This document shows positions 43,371 through 50,807 of a stretch of 64,000 nucleotides of DNA, piece by piece. The notes beneath the pieces are model-generated. The model saw only the letters and a program-made list of their open reading frames with translations. It ran no database searches and was not told where the DNA came from. Every line of letters begins with the position of its first letter. Within the stretch, counting starts at the first letter, position 1. The position numbers and the translations under genes were made by a program. Source of the stretch: Thalassovita litoralis. Lineage in GTDB: Bacteria > Pseudomonadota > Alphaproteobacteria > Rhodobacterales > Rhodobacteraceae. Location of the stretch: contig NZ_FXTO01000005.1 in assembly GCF_900182725.1 (NCBI RefSeq), positions 1-64,000 of the forward strand, read 5' to 3'.

Positions 43371-43988
43371 ATGAAACGCACGATGAAACTTGCCGCTGGG
43401 TTTGCGTTGGCTCTGGGTGGGCTGACGACAGGGGCAGGGGCCGCAACAGACGCCGGTCTTTTTGCCGCGCGCGGAATTGGGGCGCGGGCCTGCGGCGATT
43501 TGGCTGTGGCCTCGAACGAGCAGCAAGTCACGGCCCTGCGGATGGAGCTGGCGGCATGGATCGCGGGCTACATGTCTTCGGTAAACCGGACCTCGGGGCA
43601 GACGTTTGATGCTATTCCGGTGCAGAATGTTCAGGCGTTGGCGGAACTGACCCGCGGCATCTGTGCCAATAACACTGATAAGCTGGTTGAAAACGTATTC
43701 AGCGCGTTGGTGAATGGCTTTGCGGCGCTGGCGCTGGCTGGGCAGTCTGAAATGACCACGCTGCGCAACGATAAATATCAGGTTGCCGTGCGGGCCGATA
43801 CGCTGACGGCTGTGCAGAACTTCTTGGTGGCGAACAGCTATCTGGACGCGAAATTCGCCGACGGGCAATATGGCCCCAAAACCGCGACTGCCCTGAAGGC
43901 ATTTCAGGAAAAGCGCAAGATCGTACAGACCGGCGTGCCGGATGCGATGACCCTGTTCCTGATTGCAGAAGCCCTGAAAGCGAACTGA
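43371..43988 (+). CDS. Exported protein with C-terminal peptidoglycan-binding-like domain
   Basis: A 205-residue exported protein. The signal MKRTMKLAAGFALALGGLTTGAGA is followed by a helical, cysteine-containing region (RACGDLAVAS and RGICANNTD, two cysteines that could pair; residues about 40-120). The last 65 residues resemble a PG_binding_1 domain (LTAVQNFLVANSYLDAKFAD, GPKTATALKAFQEKRKI). It may sit in the periplasm at the cell wall and support the secretion apparatus upstream. It lies after the adhesin terminator and 31 bases before a glycosyltransferase gene. Confidence 0.72.
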   Translation: MKRTMKLAAGFALALGGLTTGAGAATDAGLFAARGIGARACGDLAVASNEQQVTALRMELAAWIAGYMSSVNRTSGQTFDAIPVQNVQALAELTRGICANNTDKLVENVFSALVNGFAALALAGQSEMTTLRNDKYQVAVRADTLTAVQNFLVANSYLDAKFADGQYGPKTATALKAFQEKRKIVQTGVPDAMTLFLIAEALKAN

Positions 43989-44019
43989 TTCAGTTCTGCC
44001 AGCTCGGAAAGAGATCCCC

Positions 44020-45252
44020 ATGACCCAGAAGAAAAAAGTCCTGTTCCTGAGTGAATCCTGTGTGCTGGACCCCAACAGCGGGGCGGCGATTGAAATGATG
44101 GGCTGGCTGAACATCTTGACGGCCCGTGGCTATGACTGTTCGTCGGTCACGATGTCATTGTTTGACGGGACTACCGAATTCCCGATGGGCAAGGATATTT
44201 TCCCAAATCTGGACCTGTCCCAGAATGTCGGAAAACGTCTGCGCTGTTTCATCAACAAGGTAGAACATAATGTGTTCTACACCGGGACCAGCATTGGCCC
44301 CAAAGTCACGGTGTCGATGGTGGACAAGTTCATCATGGCCGCCGCCGAGGATATTCGGCGGATCAGCCCGGATGTGGTGGTGTGTTACGGCGGGCGGAAC
44401 CTGATACCGCTGTTGAAACTGGCGCGGTCCAAAGGGGCGCGGACGGTGTTCTATCTGTGCAACGCCAGCTATCAGCAAGACCGCCGCGAAGTGTTCGATT
44501 ATATTGATCAGGTCGTGACGCCTTCGGATGCGCTGGGGGATTTGTACCGGGATCGGCTGGGGCTGGAAGGTATCCAAACGGTGCCGAACCGTGTGCAGCG
44601 GTTCTTCCCGGCCAAATCCCTGACCCAGAAATTCCTGTTGGAACGGCAGCGCAACGGCTTTGTGACCATGATCAACCCCGATCTGTCCAAAGGCGGGTCG
44701 ATCTTCCTTCAGGTTGCCAACCTGTTGCAGACGCGGCGGCGGCCCACGACCTTTTTGGCCGTAGAAAGCCGCGCCACGCAAGAAGAGGTCGAGGCCATGA
44801 TCAACGGTGCCAGCCAGATCCGCAATATCTGGTGGGTGCAGCGGCAGACCAATATCCGGGCCGTGCTGGCGCGGACGGCGGTCTTGATGGTGCCGTCGAT
44901 TTATTTCGAAGCTGCGGGCCGTGTGATCGCCGAGGCGATGCTGGCGGGCATTCCGGTTCTGGCCACGCGCAATGGCGGTATCCCCGAACAATTGAACGGC
45001 GGCGGCACGTTGTTTGACATTCCGGCTGGGTTCAGCGGCAAGAACGCGCAATACATCCCGACGTTGGACGAGGTTGCCCCTTGGGCCGATCGTATCGACG
45101 AACTGATGATGAAAGACGCGGCATATGTTGCGGCCTGTAAACGCGCACTGACTGCCGCCGATAAATTCGCCGCCGAGTCCGTGGATCAGATGATTGTCGC
45201 GGTTATCGAAGGGGCCGATGTACAGGCAGAAATCGCCGAACCCGTGGCCTGA
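44020..45252 (+). CDS. Glycosyltransferase family 4-like protein
   Basis: A 410-residue GT-B-fold glycosyltransferase. The N-terminal domain opens VLFLSESCVLDPNSGAAIEM and the C-terminal donor-binding domain carries VLMVPSIYFEAAGRVIAEAM and AGIPVLATRNGGIPEQL, the conserved EX7E-type region of GT4 enzymes. It would transfer a sugar from a nucleotide donor in the cytoplasm, probably onto a surface glycan. A small membrane protein gene starts two bases after it. Confidence 0.82.
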   Translation: MTQKKKVLFLSESCVLDPNSGAAIEMMGWLNILTARGYDCSSVTMSLFDGTTEFPMGKDIFPNLDLSQNVGKRLRCFINKVEHNVFYTGTSIGPKVTVSMVDKFIMAAAEDIRRISPDVVVCYGGRNLIPLLKLARSKGARTVFYLCNASYQQDRREVFDYIDQVVTPSDALGDLYRDRLGLEGIQTVPNRVQRFFPAKSLTQKFLLERQRNGFVTMINPDLSKGGSIFLQVANLLQTRRRPTTFLAVESRATQEEVEAMINGASQIRNIWWVQRQTNIRAVLARTAVLMVPSIYFEAAGRVIAEAMLAGIPVLATRNGGIPEQLNGGGTLFDIPAGFSGKNAQYIPTLDEVAPWADRIDELMMKDAAYVAACKRALTAADKFAAESVDQMIVAVIEGADVQAEIAEPVA

Positions 45253-45253
45253 C

Positions 45254-45541
45254 ATGTCGGGGGCTGCGGGACAGGTCCGGCTGTACCGGGTCAGGTTTAC
45301 ATGTCGTGATGACGATGGGTATCCCTGCACCCGGACGGATCGTGTAGAAGCTGCCAACGCGGACGAAGCGCTGGCGGCGGTTCGCAAAAGCAGGGGGGAT
45401 GCGGTTTTGCGATTTGATCGCGTCGACCGCATCGGCGCCCCGGATCAGCCGCCGCCCCGCAAAGGGTGGGCGCATTATGTGCTGATCGGGCTGAGTCTGG
45501 TGATGCTGGCTGGCTTGATGGCCGGACAATTCGGGCGATGA
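45254..45541 (+). CDS. Small single-helix membrane protein, unknown function
   Basis: A 95-residue protein. The first 65 residues are charged and contain RVRFTCRDDDGYPCTRTDRVEA, resembling a short beta-rich domain. A single membrane helix follows (WAHYVLIGLSLVMLAGLMAG). ATG at 45254 is used because the stop codon of the glycosyltransferase lies immediately upstream. It overlaps the next gene by four bases, so it belongs to the glycan operon. No family was recognised. Confidence 0.68.
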   Translation: MSGAAGQVRLYRVRFTCRDDDGYPCTRTDRVEAANADEALAAVRKSRGDAVLRFDRVDRIGAPDQPPPRKGWAHYVLIGLSLVMLAGLMAGQFGR

Positions 45542-46998
45542 AGTTCAATGTCGTGATCCTTCAGCCACCGGGCTATGTGCAGTCGATGGTGTTTCTGGAG
45601 GCTGCCGACTATGTGCGCCATGCGCTGCGCCGGGCCGGGTATCAGGCGGGATTGACGAAAAACCGAATGCAGCCCGATGCTATCAATGTGGTGTTCGGGT
45701 CGCATTTGCCTATGCCCGAGGTGCTGGAGTTCCCGCCGGGGACTGTGCTGTTCAATACTGAACAACTGGAAGGGAACGCGCTGTTGGTGACGGACGCGTA
45801 TCGCGCCCTGTTACATCAGCATTTCGTTTGGGATTATTCGGCGTCCAATCTGCGGGCGGTCGGGCATGACCGGGTGGCGCTGTTCCCGTTCTCCTATGTG
45901 CCGGAATTGGCGCGGGTGGCGAAACCGGAAACGCCGGATGTGGATCTGGTGTTCTATGGGTCGATGAACCCGCATCGGCACGCACTTCTGACGGAATTGC
46001 GCACCCGCGGCCTGCGCGTGGCCGAAGTGAACGGCCTGTTCGCGGATGAACGCGATGCCGTGATGGCGCGGGGGCGGGCGGTGTTGAACCTGCATTACTA
46101 TCCCACGCAGGTGTTGCAGCAGGTGCGCTGCTTTTATGCCCTGTGTAACGGGATTCCGGTGATTTCGGAAAACTATCCGGTGGACAGCGCCCCAGCGGTG
46201 TATCAGGACAGTTTGCTGACACCCGGACCCCGCGATTTTGTGGAATATGTGGTCGACCTTTTGGGGCATGAGGACGCGTTTCAAGATGCGTCGCGGCAGT
46301 CGTTGCTGGCGTTTCAGGGATCAAAGGACGCCCCGGTTCTGGCCGGGACAATTGCGCAGACGATAAAGGCGCAGGCCCCGCAGATGCAGATGGCGGGCAC
46401 GGTGCGGGTGCCGGATCGGATCAATCTGTGCGATGGCGGCACCTATCGGCCGGGTTGGCTGAATATCGGAACCGTGGCGCGACATGTGCCGGATATATCG
46501 CTGAACTTGTCCGCCCCATTACCCCAGAGCGCCGGTTCGGCGTTGTGGGGCGATGTTCCCCTGATGCCGGGCATGGCGACGCAGATTGATCTGGGGGATA
46601 TGCCCGCGCGTGTCGTCGATTTGCAGGGGTTGATGCAAAACTGCCTGACCTTGCTGCAAGACGGCGGAGAACTGAAGGCCAGCGTGCCGTTCGATTTGTC
46701 AGCCAACCGCCACCCCGATCATTTGCGCCAGTTCACCATTGAAAGCTGGCGCTGCTATACGGACAGGTTTTGGGAACAGGGATGGTTCACGGAACGGTTC
46801 ACCCTGACGCGTTGTGACTATGTGTTGTCGGCGATGGGGAAACAACGCCACGCCAACGGCACCGGACCAGAGGAACTGCTGACCATCCCGCGTGCCGTGG
46901 ATGCAATGCGCGTGGTGCTGACGAAAACCCGGACGACTCCACAGGACCGAACCCTTGCGCGCGGCCAAAGCGAGGATTGGGCCGGGGCGCTGATGTAA
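45538..46998 (+). CDS. Glycosyltransferase-like protein with C-terminal methyltransferase-like domain
   Basis: A 486-residue protein in two parts. Residues 1-270 look like a GT-B-type transferase (DLVFYGSMNPHRHALLTEL, RAVLNLHYYPTQVLQQVRCF, CNGIPVISENYP), close to the family that often carries a CgeB-like fold. Residues 300-470 resemble a SAM-methyltransferase fold whose usual GxGxG is not evident (RPGWLNIGTVARHVPDISLN). That half may be inactive or have another role. It follows the small membrane protein with a four-base overlap. Confidence 0.68.
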   Translation: MKFNVVILQPPGYVQSMVFLEAADYVRHALRRAGYQAGLTKNRMQPDAINVVFGSHLPMPEVLEFPPGTVLFNTEQLEGNALLVTDAYRALLHQHFVWDYSASNLRAVGHDRVALFPFSYVPELARVAKPETPDVDLVFYGSMNPHRHALLTELRTRGLRVAEVNGLFADERDAVMARGRAVLNLHYYPTQVLQQVRCFYALCNGIPVISENYPVDSAPAVYQDSLLTPGPRDFVEYVVDLLGHEDAFQDASRQSLLAFQGSKDAPVLAGTIAQTIKAQAPQMQMAGTVRVPDRINLCDGGTYRPGWLNIGTVARHVPDISLNLSAPLPQSAGSALWGDVPLMPGMATQIDLGDMPARVVDLQGLMQNCLTLLQDGGELKASVPFDLSANRHPDHLRQFTIESWRCYTDRFWEQGWFTERFTLTRCDYVLSAMGKQRHANGTGPEELLTIPRAVDAMRVVLTKTRTTPQDRTLARGQSEDWAGALM

Positions 46999-47046
46999 AC
47001 ATGTGACAAGGGGCAGGCCGTTGCGGGCGTGTCCGGGACGAACGAT

Positions 47047-47682
47047 ATGCCCATTATTCGCTGGAACACGAAACTGATCTATTTCGCGCATATCCCGAAA
47101 TGTGGCGGTGCGTCGGTCGAAGCTTATCTGCAAACCGTTACACGGGGCGGATTGGGATTTCTGGATAATTCATATCTTCTGCGGGACAGCGATGCGCGTT
47201 GGGGTAAGACATCGCCGCAACATGTGGATGGTGCGACGGTGGGGCATATATTCGGCACGGGGTTCTTTGATGCGCAATTCGCGGTCTGCCGCGATCCGGT
47301 TTCCCGGTTCCAAAGCGCATTCCGGTTTCAGCGACAGGTGGAACGGACGCTGCCCCCGGATTTGGACGTTGATACCTTTATCGACGGGTTGAGCGCGGGG
47401 GATATTCAGAAAAACGGGTTTCTGGACAATCATTTCCTGCCGCAGTCGGCCTTCCTGATACCGGAAAAGCCCTGCCATATTTTCAAAATCGAAAACGGGT
47501 TGGGCCGGGCAAAGCAATTCATCGACGATTTGCTGTTTGGCAATGCGCTGAACCAACCAATGCCCCATCGCAATCGCGGGGTAGACGGGGGGCAAGGGAT
47601 TGAAATCTCCGAAGGTGCCAAGCGCAAATTGTATGCGCTTTATGCGCAGGATTACGACCTGTTGGGCTATGCAAAAGGCTGA
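47047..47682 (+). CDS. Sulfotransferase-family protein
   Basis: A 211-residue protein with the PAPS-binding loop FAHIPKCGGASVEAYL at residues 13-28 and a second site in FAVCRDPVSRFQSAFRF, both typical of bacterial type 2 sulfotransferases. It would move a sulfate group from PAPS to a glycan, a common decoration of marine surface polymers. ATG at 47047 is preferred over a GTG 18 bases upstream because of the GGGACGA upstream. It closes the glycan gene run. Confidence 0.8.
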   Translation: MPIIRWNTKLIYFAHIPKCGGASVEAYLQTVTRGGLGFLDNSYLLRDSDARWGKTSPQHVDGATVGHIFGTGFFDAQFAVCRDPVSRFQSAFRFQRQVERTLPPDLDVDTFIDGLSAGDIQKNGFLDNHFLPQSAFLIPEKPCHIFKIENGLGRAKQFIDDLLFGNALNQPMPHRNRGVDGGQGIEISEGAKRKLYALYAQDYDLLGYAKG

Positions 47683-48072
47683 TGGATACCAGCAGGGGTA
47701 AAGCAGAGGCAAAAGATTGGGCCGTGCGCTCTTGCGGGGGCGCAGATTCTAAAGCGTGTTAGATCGGAGTGGGATCACATGGTTTAGTAAGCGTGTCGCT
47801 AGGGTGGCTGGCTGATCGGGAAGCCCCGACATGTCCCAGTTGGCTGCTCTGCACTGCCCGGCTGTGTTGAACTGCACATAGCCACGCCATTCCTGGCCCG
47901 GACCTTGTGTCCGGGCATTTTTTCCAAAAGAGATGCTGGCCGCTATCTTTTGACATCGAACCATCCGCTTGCGTGGTTTTGCTGTCCTTTCCCCAACCTA
48001 TCCTGCCTTTGCTCAGTCCGAAGCGTCAGCCGATATTGGTAAACTGGTTTCATATGGCAAAGCGAGGACGCT
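47683..48072 (+). other. 390-base region without a gene; ends in a terminator
   Basis: No convincing coding frame was found. A candidate small RNA or long 3' untranslated region runs to a strong terminator at 47896. The stretch 47750-47780 (AAAGCGTGTTAGATCGGAGT and following) looks like a reusable intergenic element, but it was not seen elsewhere in the window. The last 150 bases precede the next gene and should hold its promoter. Confidence 0.4.
47896..47923 (+). terminator. Rho-independent terminator
   Basis: GCCCGGAC (47896-47903) and GTCCGGGC (47909-47916) form an eight-base perfect stem with a five-base loop, followed by ATTTTTT. It ends the glycan operon or a separate short transcript. 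Confidence 0.85.
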
Positions 48073-48618
48073 ATGGAACTGGGACATAAAGCCGTGACCG
48101 CACCGGGGATCGCAACGCAGTTGTGGCAGGCCTTGCGGCATGTTGCATCGGTTTCTGCCGTGGCCGAGGCAGAGCCAAGCATGGCAGAACGGTTGGGCTA
48201 TGGCGATGCGCCTGCAATCATGATCGGGACCGACCGGGCCGGTTTGGTGCTGCGTCCGTGGATGCGGGATGCCGGGTTTCGGATGCAGTCGGTTGGTGAT
48301 CTGGCGGCGACGATCACCCGTTTGTGCCATTGCCCGGATCAGGCCAGCTTGGCGATGGTGTCGATTGATGGGTTCGGCGGGATTATTGAAACGATCGAAC
48401 CGCTGCGCCAATTGCGTGAATGTGCGCCCCATTTGCCGCTGATCGTCATGAGCGCCGAAGTGGAAGGCAGCGATTTCAGCACCGAACGGTTGGCGCTGTG
48501 CGATGTGACGCTGAAAACGCCGGTGGGTCCGGCGGCGCTGCGGCGCGCCCTGATCGACGCAAAGGACAATAACGCGGTTTGGCAGGCGCGCGTCCGGGAT
48601 TTACGACAGGCGCATTGA
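48073..48618 (+). CDS. Receiver-like (pseudo-receiver) protein, unknown function
   Basis: A 181-residue soluble protein. Residues about 45-165 follow a response-regulator-like pattern: IMIGTDRAGLVLRPWMRDAGF, LAMVSIDGFGGIIETIEPL in place of the phosphorylation loop, PLIVMSAEVEG and LKTPVGPAALRRAL with the conserved lysine-proline end. An aspartate is present in the SIDGF loop, but the acidic pair at the first strand is missing. It may be a non-phosphorylated receiver. GCGAGGACG precedes the start. It converges on the next gene and lies near two sensor kinase loci. Confidence 0.62.
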   Translation: MELGHKAVTAPGIATQLWQALRHVASVSAVAEAEPSMAERLGYGDAPAIMIGTDRAGLVLRPWMRDAGFRMQSVGDLAATITRLCHCPDQASLAMVSIDGFGGIIETIEPLRQLRECAPHLPLIVMSAEVEGSDFSTERLALCDVTLKTPVGPAALRRALIDAKDNNAVWQARVRDLRQAH

Positions 48619-48637
48619 TCCGGTTGAATGGGTAAAA

Positions 48638-48670
48638 AGCAAGGCGCGGGTTCATGCCGCGCCTTTTTGC
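48638..48670. terminator. Bidirectional terminator between convergent genes
   Basis: GGCGCGG (48643-48649) and CCGCGCC (48657-48663) pair around a seven-base loop and are flanked by an A-rich stretch on one side and TTTTT on the other, giving termination in both directions. Confidence 0.82.
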
Positions 48671-48685
48671 TTGCTCAGGTCTGGT

Positions 48686-49645
48686 TCAGGTCTGGGGCAG
48701 GCTTTCCAGGAAAAGCTCGGCGGGTACGCCTGCTTTGCTGGCGGCGGTGACTTGATCGCGGAACAGGCGGATCATCGAAGGATCTTCGGTGCGCAAATAG
48801 CCGCCCATCAGATAGATGCTCAGGATGCCTTCGCCGCCCAGAAAACCGGTGCTAATCTGGTGTTTCTTGTAGTCCGTGACCCGGATGTGAAGATCAGGAC
48901 GGGGCAATTGCGTGATCCATCGCAGAACGGAAAGCTGATGGCGGGCTTCTTCGGGGGTCAGGGACCGATAGGGGCCGCTGCGGGTGGCCAGATCCATCAG
49001 GGTGCCGCCATCCATCAGAATGCAGCCTTTCAGCGGCCGTGACAGTGCAGTTTGCAGCAAGTCCTGCATCCGTGCGCCATAGTTGGCGGTCGATGGCTCG
49101 GGGGTTTCCAGCGCCAGAACGGCGGGGGTTTTCAGCGGCTCTGGCAGCGATACGCAGACATACAGAAAGTCAGACGCAGCATCCCGCAAAAACGTGTTTT
49201 CTGCGCTAAGGTTCGCGTCTGAAAACGCCTGTGAATAATATTCCGCGTGAAACGGAATGACATCTTGGACCGGGGCAAAGATTTTGCGGAACAGGGCCAG
49301 CTTCTCGGACAGGGTCGAATGGGTTGAATGGCTTGCTGTGCTGCGCCGCCATTCCGCCGGAAAGGCCAAGGCGATTTCGTCACTGATGACCAGTTTCAGC
49401 AAGGCCAGCGTTTTGACGCCCAGCCGGGGGATCAGTTGTATTTCCCGCAGCATTTGTTCCGGCGCCTCAAGGATATGGGCCAGCGTCGAATGCGTGAAAA
49501 AATCGTGGGTCAGCGCACTTTGCCGAAATTTTGATTTGGTTTCGTGGCTGCGCAAAACGTCCCGGATTGGCAGATGCAGCCGCGCGGGCATGTCCGGCTG
49601 ATGCAGGGACGGGTGCAGGGTTTCGGTGGGTACGTGTTTGATCAT
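48686..49645 (-). CDS. Conserved-looking cytosolic protein of unknown function
   Basis: A protein of about 319 residues with no signal or membrane helix. It has a helical N-terminal half (RLGVKTLALLKLVISDEIALAF) and a more mixed C-terminal half (DLHIRVTDYKKHQISTGFLGG, GILSIYLMGGYLRTEDPSMI). No family was recognised. ATG at 49645 (IKHVPTETLHPS) is taken as start; a TTG at 49714 keeps the frame open, and neither has a clear ribosome site, so the start is uncertain. It lies beside a NarL-type regulator gene, which may imply a signalling role. Confidence 0.55.
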   Translation of the reverse strand: MIKHVPTETLHPSLHQPDMPARLHLPIRDVLRSHETKSKFRQSALTHDFFTHSTLAHILEAPEQMLREIQLIPRLGVKTLALLKLVISDEIALAFPAEWRRSTASHSTHSTLSEKLALFRKIFAPVQDVIPFHAEYYSQAFSDANLSAENTFLRDAASDFLYVCVSLPEPLKTPAVLALETPEPSTANYGARMQDLLQTALSRPLKGCILMDGGTLMDLATRSGPYRSLTPEEARHQLSVLRWITQLPRPDLHIRVTDYKKHQISTGFLGGEGILSIYLMGGYLRTEDPSMIRLFRDQVTAASKAGVPAELFLESLPQT

Positions 49646-49929
49646 CGCGGTTACATCATTCTGGGACGTAAGAAGGACAAAGTGCAAAAGATCGCCCGAC
49701 CCGATTGGCGTCAAAGCGGTTAGGTTGGCTTGTATTACATAATAATTTCATGTGGTTCGCCCTGCAATCTGGCGGCGCATTGCATCCGGTTCCACGGTGG
49801 TGCAAATGGGTGTTCCCGATTTGCCGACAGTTGGTTTTTCAGACATTTGGCAATGCACCGTTTAATCAGAAACGGGGTGCGCCAAATGGGGGCTGTGTGC
49901 AACATTTGCCAACTGGCGCAGTCCGTGAC

Positions 49930-49956
49930 GCGGCCCCGCCTTCCGGGCGAGGCCGC
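49930..49956 (-). terminator. Hairpin downstream of the response regulator gene, in a 319-base gap
   Basis: GCGGCCCCGCC (49930-49940) pairs with GGCGAGGCCGC (49946-49956), one wobble, around a five-base loop just after the end of the minus-strand regulator gene. No T-run follows. The rest of 49646-49964 holds an AT-rich patch (49730-49750) that could be a promoter, and nothing else was identified. Confidence 0.5.
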
Positions 49957-49964
49957 AACAGTGA

Positions 49965-50582
49965 TCAGGCGATTCCTGCTTCGCGGGCCAGCATGGCGGC
50001 GTGGGTGCGGTTTTTGGCGCCCAGCTTGTTACAGATCGCGCGCAGGTGCATTTTCACCGTGACCTCGGTCAGGTCTTGTTCGCGGGCGATTTCCTTGTTG
50101 GTGTTGCCGGTGCAAAGTGACCGCAGGATGGACCGTTCCAGTGGGTTCAGGTTCTGGATCGGCGGGCCGTCGGTTGGGCCTTCGATCTGATCCTGATGAA
50201 ACGCGGCGGGCAAAAAGATTTCACCCGATGCGATAAACTGAATGGCATTGGTCAACGACCGGGCCGGTAGGGTTTTCGGGATGAACCCGCGTGCGCCCAG
50301 ATTGATTGCATCGTTGACCGTTTCACGGCGGGCTGTCCCGGAAAACAGAACGGTCGATCCGGGGGCGTTGGCCGCGACCACGGTTTGCAGTCCTTGCAGC
50401 CCGTGCATTCCCGGCATCGCAACATCCAGCAGGATCACGTCAAAGCTGCCTGTGTCTTCGATTTGCTGAATCACCTGATTCACGTTTTCGCTTTGGGATA
50501 CTTCAAAATCACCGCCTTTTTCCAAATGCGAGGCGACGATTTCGCGGATAAGTTTGTGGTCATCAGCTACCAGAATACGCAT
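49965..50582 (-). CDS. NarL/LuxR-type response regulator
   Basis: A 205-residue regulator. The receiver domain has the acidic pair in ILVADDHKLIRE, the phosphoacceptor aspartate in VILLDVAMPG and the lysine in FIPKTLPARS. The LuxR helix-turn-helix is at residues 140-200 (NTNKEIAREQDLTEVTVKMHLRAICNKLGAKNR). ATG at 50582 follows AGGAGGTCC, and longer upstream frames lack similarity. It probably serves the hybrid kinase encoded 225 bases upstream. It is paralogous to the regulator at 56755. Confidence 0.9.
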   Translation of the reverse strand: MRILVADDHKLIREIVASHLEKGGDFEVSQSENVNQVIQQIEDTGSFDVILLDVAMPGMHGLQGLQTVVAANAPGSTVLFSGTARRETVNDAINLGARGFIPKTLPARSLTNAIQFIASGEIFLPAAFHQDQIEGPTDGPPIQNLNPLERSILRSLCTGNTNKEIAREQDLTEVTVKMHLRAICNKLGAKNRTHAAMLAREAGIA

Positions 50583-50807
50583 TTTGCTCGGACCTCCTGT
50601 CCATTTTCTTTTTGCGTTTTGCAAGGCGGTTTCGTTCGGGCAGTCGGAAAAGCAAACAGCGCCCGGTCCGTCCGGTTGGATTTGAGTTGAGTGAAAGTAG
50701 CCCAACGGCATGGCCCGGTGTATAGGGGCGAAACTTTATTTCCCGGAACTATCTTTTGCGCACCCGATCAGCGTTGCCCAAGGGGGTGGTGGGGGTGTTC
50801 AGCGGGA

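Noticed and set aside
40939-43446. 835-residue minus-strand frame
   Set aside because: It mirrors the repeat gene, so its regularity is inherited from the repeats on the other strand. No ribosome site or signal was seen.
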